DNA of 64,000 bases. Source: Niastella yeongjuensis (GTDB lineage Bacteria; Bacteroidota; Bacteroidia; Chitinophagales; Chitinophagaceae). Location: positions 115,387-179,386 of the forward strand of contig NZ_FOCZ01000014.1 of assembly GCF_900110245.1 (NCBI RefSeq), written 5' to 3'. A program made the position numbers and the translations under genes. How positions within the stretch are numbered: the stretch's first letter is position 1; every line of letters starts with the position of its first letter. Below are positions 44,815-54,903 of the stretch, piece by piece. The notes beneath the pieces were generated by a model. It was not told where the DNA came from. It saw nothing but the letters and a program-made list of their open reading frames with translations, and did no database searches.

Positions 44815-44848
44815 GAATTGCCATTCGCTTACGGGTGGATGGCAATTC
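44815..44848 (+). other. Strong intercistronic hairpin between RND pump and outer-membrane factor genes
   Basis: GAATTGCCAT (44815-44824) and ATGGCAATTC (44839-44848) form a perfect 10-bp stem that extends inward by four more pairs (two of them G-U) around a TTACGG loop. There is no T-run, so it is not a standard terminator; it could stabilise the upstream mRNA end or attenuate the downstream gene. Confidence 0.6.
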
Positions 44849-44880
44849 TTAAAAGTTCGAAAATTTAAATAAGGATATAC

Positions 44881-46296
44881 ATGCGTAAAAGTAATATCAC
44901 TATTTATTCCACACTGGCTTTGGCGGCGTTTCTGTCAGCGTGCCACATGGGTAAAGACTACCAGCGATCAGAGCTTTCTTTACCTGCTCAGTTCGCTACC
45001 ACCGCGGCGCCTTCAGATTCCAGCGTGGCAGATATGGAATGGAAAAAGTTCTTTTCCGATCCTACCCTGCAGACATTGATAGGTCATGCATTGGAAAACA
45101 GCTTCGATGTACAGGTGGCTATGAAACGGGTTGATGAAGCCGTTGCTTATTCCAAACAGGCTAAAGTAAACTGGGGACCTACCATTGCAGCGAATTTAAC
45201 CGCCTCCAGTACTTTTCCTTCAAAGAATAGTTTGAATGGATTAAGTTTAAAAAGCTTCCTGCATAAAGAACATCTGGAAGACTACAACCTGAACGCCAGT
45301 TTAAACTGGGAAATTGATATCTGGGGCAAACTGCGCCGTCAGCGTGAAGTAGCCAACTCTCAATACTTACAAACCTACGAAGCCAGCCGGGCCGTGCAAA
45401 CAGCCCTGGTAGCCAACATCGCCAGCAGTTATTTCAACCTGCTGATGCTGGATGCGCAGCTGGCAGTAGCACAGCGTAGTGTTAACCTGGGCGATACCAT
45501 CGTGCAATTTATCTCCTTGCAAAAACAGGCTGGTCAGGCTACGGAGTTAGCGGTGCAACAAGCCACTTCCCAACAACAAACAGCCAGGATCCTGATCCCG
45601 CAATTGGAGCAGCAGATCGCCATCCAGGAAAATACGATCCACATCCTGAGCGGTGATCAACCCGGTACTATTGCCCGTACCTCTAAATTGCAGGAATATA
45701 AATCATGGGAGCAGTTACCAACAGGTGTACCTGCCGCTATGGTAAGCCGCCGCCCCGATGTTCGCAGCAATGAAATGGCCCTGGTGGCAGCCAATGCACG
45801 CGTTGGTGTGGCTGAAGCCAGTATGTACCCCACCCTCAGCATCACTGCCAGTGGTGGTTTGAATGCATACGAATTCACTAAATGGTTCAATATACCAGGT
45901 TCATTGTTTGCTACAGGTCTGGCAGGCGTTACACAACCGATCTTTCAACGCCGCGCGTTGAAAACCCAGTTTGAAGTGGCTAAGCTGCAACGCGATGAAG
46001 CAGCGCTCACCTTCCGCCAGTCAGCTTACACTGCCATGGGCGAAGTAGCCAATGCGCTGGTAAGTATTGACAAACTGAAATCACAATTCCAACTCAGCAC
46101 CGACCAGGTGAATTTGTCGAACAGTGCCATAGGAAACGCTAAACTGCTGTACAAAAGTGGTTTGGCCGACTACCTGGAAGTGATCACTGCCCAAAGCAAC
46201 CTGCTGCAGGCAGAGTTATACAATGCCACAATTCAACGTAACCAACTCGACGCTATGGTAGAACTGTACAGAGCGCTGGGCGGTGGTTGGAAATAA
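44881..46296 (+). CDS. Outer-membrane efflux channel lipoprotein (NodT/TolC family)
   Basis: The 471-residue protein has a lipoprotein signal (TLALAAFLSAC, lipobox LSAC), the family entry motif FFSDPTLQTLIGHALENSFD, two repeats of long coiled coil (LDAQLAVAQRSVNLGDTIVQ; ALVSIDKLKSQFQLSTDQVN) and PAAMVSRRPDVRSNE between them. It is the exit duct of the tripartite RND pump. An AAGGA ribosome site lies nine bases before the ATG, unusual in this window where most genes lack one. Confidence 0.93.
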   Translation: MRKSNITIYSTLALAAFLSACHMGKDYQRSELSLPAQFATTAAPSDSSVADMEWKKFFSDPTLQTLIGHALENSFDVQVAMKRVDEAVAYSKQAKVNWGPTIAANLTASSTFPSKNSLNGLSLKSFLHKEHLEDYNLNASLNWEIDIWGKLRRQREVANSQYLQTYEASRAVQTALVANIASSYFNLLMLDAQLAVAQRSVNLGDTIVQFISLQKQAGQATELAVQQATSQQQTARILIPQLEQQIAIQENTIHILSGDQPGTIARTSKLQEYKSWEQLPTGVPAAMVSRRPDVRSNEMALVAANARVGVAEASMYPTLSITASGGLNAYEFTKWFNIPGSLFATGLAGVTQPIFQRRALKTQFEVAKLQRDEAALTFRQSAYTAMGEVANALVSIDKLKSQFQLSTDQVNLSNSAIGNAKLLYKSGLADYLEVITAQSNLLQAELYNATIQRNQLDAMVELYRALGGGWK

Positions 46297-46386
46297 GGCT
46301 GAGCACGTGACTCATAAAAGACAGGCCATGTAAATATATAAGTCAGGAATTAGTACGACAGGACAACGAATCAAATAGACAAAAAT

Positions 46387-46423
46387 AAAACAGGCCATCA
46401 GTTAAAACTGGTGGCCTGTTTTT
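46387..46423. terminator. Bidirectional terminator between the efflux operon and htpG
   Basis: A 14-bp stem (AACAGGCCATCAGT / ACTGGTGGCCTGTT) with TAAA-type loop has an A-run on one side and a T-run on the other and separates two convergent genes. Confidence 0.85.
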
Positions 46424-46444
46424 ATATTATACCTGTCTTACTTC

Positions 46445-48325
46445 TTATTTCACACTTCCTACTTCTGCTTCTCCGGCGCCCATCAAATCAACACTGCGGT
46501 TAATGAAGCTGGTAAGGTTACTACCCTTGAGTAATCCTTGCGATAACAGGGCCAGATCGGCCAGGTTATGCACTACCTTCTCCTGTTTTGCTTTATCATC
46601 GTTCTTCAGCAGCTGCTGATAAATGGGGTGGTTACCATTTACGGTCAGCGTAACCTCATCGGGCATATTTGCATAAAAGCTGGCCATGGGGCCACTCATG
46701 GAAGCCATGTCTTTCATCCGGCGCATAAACTCAGGGCGGGTAGCCACTACCGGTGGCGCCTCTGTGCTCAGTCCTTTTACTTCAACTGTCATGGAAAGAC
46801 CGGTCATTTTAATATCGAACAACCCTTTTAAGGCAGCTTCATCATCCTTGCTTAAAATGCTGTCCAGGTTCTCCTGTTTGTCGATAAGGTTATCAGCGAT
46901 GTCGGCATCAACCCGGTTAAAAGTAACATCGCTCCATTTCGATTCCATCTGGTTAACGAATGAAGGATCGATCAGGGTATCCATTTTTACTACTATATAG
47001 CCTTTTGCCTCAGCGCCTCTTATGTAGGCATCCTGTTGCACGGTATCGGTAGTGTATAAAATAACCAGTTTGCCATCTTTGTTCTTTTGCAGGGTTTCGG
47101 TTGCCATGCGCAACTCATCCAGCGTATAGAACTTCTTTTCCCCTTCCCCATAACCGGCGATCTCAAACAAATGGAATTTGTTGCCTCTTTCCATGAATTT
47201 GTCATCGGTCATCATACCATACTTCACAAACAAGCCCAGGCTGTCCCACTTGCCTTCAAACTCTTTTCTTTCTTTATTGAATAACTCTTCCAGTTTATCG
47301 GCCACCTTTTTGGTGATGTGGTTGTTGATCTTCTTAACATTGGGATCGCCTTGCAGGTAGCTGCGGCTTACGTTCAAGGGAATATCCGGACTGTCAATAA
47401 CCCCATGCAACAGCATCAGGAATTCAGGAACAATATCCTTAACCTCATCGGTAACAAATACCTGGTTGCTGTAAAGCTGGATCTTGTCTTTTTGAATTTC
47501 GTAGCTCTGTTTTATTTTGGGGAAATATAAGATACCGGTAAGGTTGAATGGATAATCCACATTCAGGTGGATCCAGAACAACGGTGGTTCGTTATACTGA
47601 TACAGTTCTTTATAAAAATTCTGATAATCTTCAGCACTCAGCTCAGACGGTTTCTTCTTCCAGGCAGGCTGGGTATTGTTGATTGGGGGCGCATCTGCTT
47701 CCTCATTCTTATGACGGAAATAAATGGGCACGGGCAAAAAGCGGCAGAACCGAAGTAAAATGCCGCGAATGCGCTCGGGGTCAAGGAACTCAGCGCTTTC
47801 CTCATTGATGTATAAAACTATGTCGGTACCACGGTCCGTTTTGTTGGTTTCTTCCAGCATGTATTCGGGACTGCCATCGCACTCCCATCGAACAGCCGGG
47901 GTATCTTCTTTAAAACTCTTAGTGAACACTTCCACTTTATCACTCACCATAAAGGCTGAGTAAAAACCCAGACCAAACTTACCAATGATGGCGTTTTCGT
48001 TCTGTCCCTTGTATTTTTTCACAAACTCCTCGGCGCCACTAAAAGCCACCTGGTTCAAATACTTTTCCACTTCAGCCGCCGACATCCCGATACCGCGGTC
48101 TGAAATGGTGATGGTCTTTGCTTCTTCATCGAGTTTTACTTCAATCAGCAACTCCCCTACTTCCCCTTTTGCTTCGCCTATGGAAGAAAGGGTCTTCAGT
48201 TTCTGGGAAGCATCTACGGCATTGCTGATGAGCTCACGCAGAAAAATATCGTGATCGCTATACAGGAATTTCTTAATGATCGGAAAAATATTCTCGGTTT
48301 GTACCTGTATGGTCCCTTTTTGCAT
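46445..48325 (-). CDS. htpG: Molecular chaperone HtpG (Hsp90)
   Basis: The 626-residue ATPase has the GHKL signatures: ELISNAVDASQKLK (Asn of the N-box), DRGIGM, GKFGLGFYSAFMVSD, and the middle-domain arginine region (NVSRSYLQGD). It is a cytosolic Hsp90 that remodels clients. Length and domain order are normal. It is convergent with the efflux operon and shares its terminator; no consensus promoter is visible upstream. Confidence 0.97.
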   Translation of the reverse strand: MQKGTIQVQTENIFPIIKKFLYSDHDIFLRELISNAVDASQKLKTLSSIGEAKGEVGELLIEVKLDEEAKTITISDRGIGMSAAEVEKYLNQVAFSGAEEFVKKYKGQNENAIIGKFGLGFYSAFMVSDKVEVFTKSFKEDTPAVRWECDGSPEYMLEETNKTDRGTDIVLYINEESAEFLDPERIRGILLRFCRFLPVPIYFRHKNEEADAPPINNTQPAWKKKPSELSAEDYQNFYKELYQYNEPPLFWIHLNVDYPFNLTGILYFPKIKQSYEIQKDKIQLYSNQVFVTDEVKDIVPEFLMLLHGVIDSPDIPLNVSRSYLQGDPNVKKINNHITKKVADKLEELFNKERKEFEGKWDSLGLFVKYGMMTDDKFMERGNKFHLFEIAGYGEGEKKFYTLDELRMATETLQKNKDGKLVILYTTDTVQQDAYIRGAEAKGYIVVKMDTLIDPSFVNQMESKWSDVTFNRVDADIADNLIDKQENLDSILSKDDEAALKGLFDIKMTGLSMTVEVKGLSTEAPPVVATRPEFMRRMKDMASMSGPMASFYANMPDEVTLTVNGNHPIYQQLLKNDDKAKQEKVVHNLADLALLSQGLLKGSNLTSFINRSVDLMGAGEAEVGSVK

Positions 48326-48452
48326 ATTTATTCGTTTTTTGGCAGTTTAATAGTATGGGTTGAACCCCACCAAAGAGAGTGCCATTGGCGGCTGAGGGCT
48401 CAAAATCGGCAAAATTGTCAGCCGAAAGCAAAGAAAAAAGGGTCCCGGGAGA

Positions 48453-48827
48453 TTAGGAATGCTTCATCAGACAGGCAATTAGCCGCACCAGCACAAAAAC
48501 CAGCCAGATCCAATACCAGCCTTTCAACGCACTGCTTATCGGCGGCCGGTTGCGTTTTATGGACTGGTCGGGCCGCAGGCGAAGCAACGGCATAGGGCTG
48601 GTGGAAGGGGTGTTCCTGGACGCATTGGTATTATTCAGCTGCTTTTCAGCCGCTTTTTGTTCTTTGGTGCGATAATCATGTCCCCGGCCTAACAAAATGC
48701 TACGGGCAGCCTCCACCACACCAGGTGCATAAGTGCCATTCTTATCAGTTACGATTTGAATGAGTTGTTCGGTAGAATAGTTATTGTACTCGTCAATCAC
48801 CGGATCGCCGGATTTAAACAAGGCCAT
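48453..48827 (-). CDS. Small protein with C-terminal membrane anchor, unknown
   Basis: The 124-residue product begins MALFKSGDPVIDEYNNYSTE, followed by a helical segment of the kind seen at the N terminus of several Bacteroidota membrane proteins (EQLIQIVTDK, YAPGVVEAARSILLGRG), a charged linker with Asn/Thr/Ser repeats, and one transmembrane helix close to the C terminus (GWYWIWLVFVLVRLIACLM). It looks tail-anchored or single-pass. ATG at 48827 is preferred to TTG two codons upstream. No function can be assigned. Confidence 0.65.
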   Translation of the reverse strand: MALFKSGDPVIDEYNNYSTEQLIQIVTDKNGTYAPGVVEAARSILLGRGHDYRTKEQKAAEKQLNNTNASRNTPSTSPMPLLRLRPDQSIKRNRPPISSALKGWYWIWLVFVLVRLIACLMKHS

Positions 48828-48982
48828 AGGCAAAGAGTTAGGGATGCAATTAAATGCATTTTTAGCACATCCGTAAAATCCTGCCTATACAAGATTGTTA
48901 GTTTCTAACATTTACCATGTTGCTTTCTTACAATTAAAAATAATGTATTATTGAAACGCTGTATTTACGGCCAAACGTAACA

Positions 48983-49010
48983 TTTGCATAATACAGGTCT
49001 TCTATCTTTG
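48983..49010 (+). promoter_or_regulatory. Probable promoter of the exported PHP-domain gene
   Basis: TTTG (48983-48986) and TATCTTTG (49003-49010) are both consensus, though the 16-nt gap is shorter than usual. The predicted leader is about 100 nt. Confidence 0.5.
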
Positions 49011-49118
49011 GTTTCAACCACCACACCCGCAAAATCCTTAACTGGTAGCTCATTATACCTGAGCCAGTATCATTGAATAACCTTTAAATATTTTTCCTTC
49101 AAAACCTTTATGCACGCA

Positions 49119-52100
49119 ATGAGAAAATTGTACCTACTACTCATGGGTATGCTGCTGATAGCATGCCCTGAATTATTTGCACAGGTTAGTATAACCACCA
49201 TGAACACAGCGTATACCCAGGATTTCAATACGCTGGTCAATTCAGGAACAGGCACCCTGGCTGCCAATATGCCCCCTGGCTGGTTATTCAGCGAAACCAC
49301 CGGCAATACCGATTATACGGCAAGCACCGGTTCTTCAACAGCAGGAGACACCTACAGCTTTGGGGCCACGGGCAGCTCCGACCGTGCTTTCGGCACTATT
49401 GCATCAAATACCTCACAACCAGCTATCGGAGCTGGATTTACCAACAACACCGGCAGCACAATTAACGCCCTTACCATTTCATTCACCGGTGAACAATGGC
49501 GTTTGGGCGCTACGGGTGGCCGTTTAGACAGGCTCGATTTTCAATACAGTCTTAATGCTACCGGCCTTACTACCGGTACCTGGACTGATGTAGACAACCT
49601 TGATTTGAATACACCTAACCCCGGCGGGACTACTACCGGTATGTATGATGGCAATGCCAGCACAAACCAAACTGCTATTAGTTACACGATTTCGGGTCTT
49701 TCTATAGCACCCGGGGCCACCTTCTATATCAGATGGAACGACGTAAATATTTCCGGGAATGATGATGGACTTGGTATCGATGATTTCAGCCTTACAGCCG
49801 CCTCTACAGATGCTTCCCTGACAGGACTAGTTATTAGTTCCGGTACATTGTCACCGGCATTTTCCGCTGCGACCACCAGCTATACAGCCTCGGTAGGAAA
49901 TGCGGTCAATAGCCTAACCGTTACCCCCACAACAAATGCAATAGCCACTATTACCGTTAATGGCATTTCGGTAACAAGCGGCAATTCCTCTTCTGCTATC
50001 CCCCTGAACGAGGGTGTTAATACCATAACAACTATTGTAACTGCGCAGGATGGCGTTACAACCAAAACATATACCATAACCGTTACCAGGGCAACTTCCG
50101 GCACCCCAACAATTATCCAGGGTGCTGCATTGAGTGGCTTTGGAAACGTTTGTGTCAATACCACCACCGGCCCTAACTCCTTTACCATGGATGGCGCCGA
50201 CCTGGATGGCAGTAATATTTCACTGGCTGCACTTCCGGGCTTCCTGTATAGTGAATCAGCCGGCGGTCCTTACACCAGCACACTTGGTTTTTCTTATGCA
50301 GGCACCAGCTTTACCGGCAAAACCATTTATGTAACGTTTAACCCTATTGTGGAACAAGCGTATGATGGCAATATCGTTGTAAGCGGCGGTGGCATCACGC
50401 CCGTGAATATTGCGGTTGCCGGTACCGGTATCAACACCACTGCAACAGTAAACACGGGTGCCAGTTCGGGCGTTACCACAACAATGGCTATTGCAGGCAG
50501 CATTGCCAGTACTGGTTGTTCCCCCATCACCGGTTACGGGTTGGAATACAGTCTTGTATCTCCCTGGCTGGCGGGCACCGGTACACAGGTACCCGCATCT
50601 AACCTGAGCGGTGGCAATTTCAGTGTGACACTCTCTGGTCTCAACCCCAATCAAAAAATGTATTACAAGGCCTATGTAACCACTTCCGGCGGCACAGCCT
50701 ATGGTACTGAACTGTCGTTTATCAATACTACATTGCCAGTTTCCATGGCTTCACAGCCCGGAATGACCTATACCCAGGATTTTACGGATATCGCATCCTG
50801 GACCAGCTTCTTCATCAATGGCAATGGGGCGAATCATTTTAACGGGTTAGTAGTATCAGGGGCAGGCGCCATTCCCAATGCCAATGTGATCACCACACAA
50901 ACCGGCACATTTGCTTCCGGTAGTTCGGGCGGGGTGCAAAAAGGTACCGACCAGTCACCGGCTACCCAGTCGATCGTTCTGCTGTCGACAGGGCCCAACG
51001 ATAATACCTCTTCCGCTGCGTTTGACTTTTATATGGACTTTAGCGGTGTAAATGCCGGTACGTTGAGTTTTGACTGGGCTTCCATCAACAATGCCACGGG
51101 CGATCGCAATGGCTCTCTGCGTGTGTATGCCAGCATCGACGGTACCAACTGGACTGAGCTCACTTTTGCGGATGTGCTGAATTTTACTAATAACTCCCCC
51201 ACCAGCGGTACGCAATCAAATATTGCGCTGCCTGCCATCTTCAATAACAGCGCTACTGCCAGGCTTCGCTTTTATTATCACAATGCTGCAGCCGGTACCA
51301 CGCCAACTGGTTCCAGACCCAAGATCAGTATCGACAATCTGAAGGTAACTGCCGTAGCTACCACCCCCTGTGTTAACCCAGCTGCCGCCCCAACAGCATT
51401 AACCTTTGGTACTATCACAGATGTATCGATACAGGGCAGCTTTACGGCGGCCAGTCCGGCAGTTGACAATTACCTGGTTATTGCCAGTACCAGCAGCAGC
51501 CTTACGTCGAACCCTGTTGACGGACAGATCTATAACATAGGGGACAACGTGGGTGACGGTACCGTTATCGCCAATGGCAACAGTACCAGCTTTACTGCTA
51601 CAGGGCTCAATGCTTCTACCCAATACTATTTCTTTATTTATTCGCTGAACAGTATTTGTACCGGCGGCCCTTTGTATTATCCCACGCCCCTCATTGATCA
51701 GGCAACCACCAATGCCGGATTGCCACCCTGCGCTGCACCGGCATCACAACCAACTGCGCTCACATTTGGTACTACAACGCCAGGTACCATACAGGGTTCT
51801 TTCACTGCTACTACCGCAGATGAATACCTGGTACTGGTAAGCACTTCTGCTTCCTTAAGCAGTAACCCGGTCAATGCACAGGCATATGCAACCGGCGATG
51901 TCATTGGCAACGCCACCGTGGTGAGCCGCAGTTCGGCCACTACATTTACAGCCAGCAACCTGGTGCCCAACACGCCCTATTATTTCTATGTGTTCAGTCT
52001 GCAGTTACAAAACTGTTTGAATGGACCTGCTTACAATATCACCGCCCCGTTAACGGCATCGCAGAATACACAGCCTTTGCCGCCATGTGCCACCCCAACG

Positions 52101-54092
52101 GTACAACCAGCCAACATAACCTTTAATGCTTCCAATACCAGCATTTCAGGGGCTTTCACAGCTGGTACCGGTGCAGATGATTACCTGGTCATCAGCAGTA
52201 CTTCACCGACATTAAGCGCCACGCCGGTTGATAATACCGATTACAATGTGGGCGATAATATCGGTGGCGGCGTAGTGGTGGCCAACACAACTACTACCAG
52301 CTTTTTGGTAACTAATCTTACGCCGAACACGACTAATTATTTCTTTGTTTTCGCTGCCAATAAAAATTGCACCGGCGGAACAAAATACCTCACTACGGCC
52401 CCATTATCAGGTACACAGGCAACCAACAACCTGCCGGTGAACAATTATTACTTTGGTACCCTGCACTCGCATTCTGATTATTCAGATGGTAACCAGGACC
52501 AACCTGGTAAAACACCTGCCGATGATTACGCGTACGCCAAAAATGCCCAGTGTATGGATTTCCTGGGGATCTCAGAGCATAACCATTACTCCAACTTTGA
52601 CAACCCGGGTAACCAGATAGATAATTATCACAAGGGATCGGTTCAGGCCAATGCCTTCACAGCCGCCAATTCCAACTTCCTGGCATTGTATGGTATGGAA
52701 TGGGGAGTGATCAACAATGGTGGCCACGTAGTGGTGTATGGCGATGGTATGGACGATCTGTTTGGCTGGGAAAGCGGCAGCGGCGGCTGGGGTTCTTCCA
52801 ACAACTACGACGTATACGTAGCCAAGAACGACTATACCGGCCCCAATGGTTTATTCAAAACCATCAATGACAATGTGGCTAAAAATACCTTCGCTACACT
52901 GGCTCACCCCAACTCAAGCGATTATAACAACCTGTCCAATACAACCTATAACACGGTTGCTGATAATGCCATCACCGGCTCAGCCGTAGAAAGCGGCCCT
53001 GCAACTTCTACGAACACTACCTATACCAACCCGGGCAGTTCTATGTTCTATCTGGGTTATTTCCAGAAACTGCTCGCTTTAGGGTATCACCTGGGACCGG
53101 TGATTGACCACGACAACCACAATACCACTTTCGGCCATACCACGTATTCACGTACAGCTGTTCTGGCGCCTTCTCTTACAAAAACCGACATTATCAAAGG
53201 CTACCGTGATATGCATTTCTATGCAACACAGGATTGCGATACAAAAGTTGACTTCACCATCAACACCCGTATGATGGGATCTGTATTTACCGATCGCAAC
53301 GCACCGATCATCAACGTGAGCCTTTCAGATAATACGACCAGCGTAAGTAATGCCGTGATCAATGTGATGACTGGCGTACCCGGCAGCGGCGTTGCTGCTC
53401 AAAAGATCACTTCCGTAACCGGCAGTAGTATGACCTTCCAGGATAATAACCTGGCAGATCTGGCAACCGGATATTATTATCTCGATATCACCAATGGCAG
53501 CGCGCGCATTATCACCGCACCCATCTGGTATACCAGGAATGATATCAATACCTCACTTCCTGTTACCTTTTTATCCTTTACAGGTAAACTGGTAAATGAG
53601 AAAGTAAAGCTTGACTGGACAACCGCCCAGGAAACCAACAGTAAAGAGTTTATTGTTGAAAGAAGCACCGATGGCCGCACCTTTAATGCCATAGGCAAAG
53701 TAGCTGCTGCTGGTAACAGCAACCATGCCACCAGTTACAGCTATACTGATGCGCAACCGGTAAATGGCATGAACTATTATCGCCTGCAGCAGGTGGACCT
53801 TGATGGAAAATCCATCCTGTCTGCCGTTGTTAAGGTGAGGACCGACAGAACGGGTGGTTTTTATGTTGGCCCCAATCCGGCCCATAGCTCAGTAACCATT
53901 TACCGCCAGGGCAGCAATGAAGCAGTGCGGGTTGAACTGATGGATGTAAATGGAAAAACATTGCAGCAACTGAATATGGCTGCTGCCACCTACACCGCCA
54001 CCTTCAACGTAAGTAGCTTACCACGAGGTATTTACCTGATGAAGTTCACCAGCTCAACAGGAATTCAGACTGAAAAGATAATGGTGGAATAA
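49119..54092 (+). CDS. Large exported multidomain protein with PHP/CehA-type metallohydrolase domain and type IX (type A) sorting domain
   Basis: The 1,657-residue protein has a signal peptide (MRKLYLLLMGMLLIACPELF, AQ), an N-terminal jelly-roll-like region, a cadherin-like beta-sandwich (ASLTGLVISSGTLSPAF, about 230-330), a lamin/NHL-like repeat area, three consecutive FN3-type repeats each with LTFGT/NITFNA and YYFF/YFFVF strands (about 755-1105), a PHP domain (YYFGTLHSHSDYSDG near 1110, GISEHNHYSN, LAHPNSSDY, VIDHDNHN), and a type A sorting domain (GPNPAHSSVTIYRQ ... LPRGIYLMKFTSS). The PHP motifs carry most metal His/Asp residues. Such secreted PHP proteins may act on phosphoester or carbohydrate-linked substrates; none is proven. 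ATG at 49119 gives the normal signal start. Confidence 0.88.
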   Translation: MRKLYLLLMGMLLIACPELFAQVSITTMNTAYTQDFNTLVNSGTGTLAANMPPGWLFSETTGNTDYTASTGSSTAGDTYSFGATGSSDRAFGTIASNTSQPAIGAGFTNNTGSTINALTISFTGEQWRLGATGGRLDRLDFQYSLNATGLTTGTWTDVDNLDLNTPNPGGTTTGMYDGNASTNQTAISYTISGLSIAPGATFYIRWNDVNISGNDDGLGIDDFSLTAASTDASLTGLVISSGTLSPAFSAATTSYTASVGNAVNSLTVTPTTNAIATITVNGISVTSGNSSSAIPLNEGVNTITTIVTAQDGVTTKTYTITVTRATSGTPTIIQGAALSGFGNVCVNTTTGPNSFTMDGADLDGSNISLAALPGFLYSESAGGPYTSTLGFSYAGTSFTGKTIYVTFNPIVEQAYDGNIVVSGGGITPVNIAVAGTGINTTATVNTGASSGVTTTMAIAGSIASTGCSPITGYGLEYSLVSPWLAGTGTQVPASNLSGGNFSVTLSGLNPNQKMYYKAYVTTSGGTAYGTELSFINTTLPVSMASQPGMTYTQDFTDIASWTSFFINGNGANHFNGLVVSGAGAIPNANVITTQTGTFASGSSGGVQKGTDQSPATQSIVLLSTGPNDNTSSAAFDFYMDFSGVNAGTLSFDWASINNATGDRNGSLRVYASIDGTNWTELTFADVLNFTNNSPTSGTQSNIALPAIFNNSATARLRFYYHNAAAGTTPTGSRPKISIDNLKVTAVATTPCVNPAAAPTALTFGTITDVSIQGSFTAASPAVDNYLVIASTSSSLTSNPVDGQIYNIGDNVGDGTVIANGNSTSFTATGLNASTQYYFFIYSLNSICTGGPLYYPTPLIDQATTNAGLPPCAAPASQPTALTFGTTTPGTIQGSFTATTADEYLVLVSTSASLSSNPVNAQAYATGDVIGNATVVSRSSATTFTASNLVPNTPYYFYVFSLQLQNCLNGPAYNITAPLTASQNTQPLPPCATPTVQPANITFNASNTSISGAFTAGTGADDYLVISSTSPTLSATPVDNTDYNVGDNIGGGVVVANTTTTSFLVTNLTPNTTNYFFVFAANKNCTGGTKYLTTAPLSGTQATNNLPVNNYYFGTLHSHSDYSDGNQDQPGKTPADDYAYAKNAQCMDFLGISEHNHYSNFDNPGNQIDNYHKGSVQANAFTAANSNFLALYGMEWGVINNGGHVVVYGDGMDDLFGWESGSGGWGSSNNYDVYVAKNDYTGPNGLFKTINDNVAKNTFATLAHPNSSDYNNLSNTTYNTVADNAITGSAVESGPATSTNTTYTNPGSSMFYLGYFQKLLALGYHLGPVIDHDNHNTTFGHTTYSRTAVLAPSLTKTDIIKGYRDMHFYATQDCDTKVDFTINTRMMGSVFTDRNAPIINVSLSDNTTSVSNAVINVMTGVPGSGVAAQKITSVTGSSMTFQDNNLADLATGYYYLDITNGSARIITAPIWYTRNDINTSLPVTFLSFTGKLVNEKVKLDWTTAQETNSKEFIVERSTDGRTFNAIGKVAAAGNSNHATSYSYTDAQPVNGMNYYRLQQVDLDGKSILSAVVKVRTDRTGGFYVGPNPAHSSVTIYRQGSNEAVRVELMDVNGKTLQQLNMAAATYTATFNVSSLPRGIYLMKFTSSTGIQTEKIMVE

Positions 54093-54110
54093 TTGCTCCC
54101 ACCTGGTTTT

Positions 54111-54147
54111 AAAACCCTCAGGATGGCATCCTGGGGGTTTTCTTTTT
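54111..54147 (+). terminator. Terminator of the PHP-domain gene
   Basis: AAAACCCTCAGGATG pairs with CATCCTGGGGGTTTT around a short loop, followed by a T-run. Confidence 0.8.
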
Positions 54148-54201
54148 TAACCTACCTGTTTATCAATACCTTAGCATTTCATTTGAAACACAGCAGATCC
54201 A

Positions 54202-54233
54202 TTTGCCCCTTTGACATATTTTAATTACTTTTG
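54202..54233 (+). promoter_or_regulatory. rpsF operon promoter (TTTG-N20-TACTTTTG)
   Basis: TTTG (54202-54205), 20 nt, TACTTTTG (54226-54233) is an exact consensus match, 38 nt before the rpsF ATG. Confidence 0.8.
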
Positions 54234-54271
54234 CAGCCCAAATTAATTTTTTAACCAACAAACAGGGATCA

Positions 54272-54625
54272 ATGAACAATTACGAATTGATGGTGATTTT
54301 TACCCCTGTGCTTTCTGACGATGATTTTAAAGCGTCTCAGAAAAAATACACCGACTTTATCAAAAGTATTGGCGGTGAGATTGTGCACGAAAATCCCTGG
54401 GGATTAAAATCACTGGCGTATCCGATCCAGAAAAAGACCACTGGTCTGTACTGGGTAATGGAATACAAAGCGCCATCCAGCCTCAATGAGCAATTGAAAA
54501 TTCAATTGCTGCGTGACGACAATGTGTTGCGTCACATGTTCACTGTGCTCGATAAATACGCCGTCGAGTACAATGGTAAAAAGAGAAGTGGTGTACCTAC
54601 AGGAACTGAAAAAGTAGAAGGATAG
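54272..54625 (+). CDS. rpsF: 30S ribosomal protein S6
   Basis: The 117-residue protein starts [20 protein letters not shown] and has the S6 hallmark [15 protein letters not shown]. It binds S18 and 16S rRNA in the 30S platform. First gene of the canonical rpsF-rpsR-rplI operon; next start 3 nt downstream. Confidence 0.98.
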   Translation: MNNYELMVIFTPVLSDDDFKASQKKYTDFIKSIGGEIVHENPWGLKSLAYPIQKKTTGLYWVMEYKAPSSLNEQLKIQLLRDDNVLRHMFTVLDKYAVEYNGKKRSGVPTGTEKVEG

Positions 54626-54627
54626 TC

Positions 54628-54894
54628 ATGGCAAAAGCAAATGAAATTAAGTACCTGACCGCCATTAAAACCGAGAAGCCCCGGAAGAAATTCTGCCGCT
54701 TCAAAAAATATGGCATTAAGTACGTTGATTACAAAGACGCTGAGTTTTTGAAAAAGTTCCTGAACGAGCAAGGTAAATTATTACCCCGCCGTATTACAGG
54801 TAACTCTTTGAAGTACCAACGTAAAGTAGCACAGGCTTGTAAAAAAGCCCGTCAAATGGCTTTATTACCGTACGTAACTGACCTTTTAAAATAG
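54628..54894 (+). CDS. rpsR: 30S ribosomal protein S18
   Basis: The 88-residue protein has the S18 core [27 protein letters not shown] and [20 protein letters not shown]. It forms a dimer with S6. A Cys remains in FCRFKK, consistent with a zinc-independent fold. A GGAGGA-like site precedes rplI after it. Confidence 0.98.
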   Translation: MAKANEIKYLTAIKTEKPRKKFCRFKKYGIKYVDYKDAEFLKKFLNEQGKLLPRRITGNSLKYQRKVAQACKKARQMALLPYVTDLLK

Positions 54895-54903
54895 GAGGAC
54901 ACC

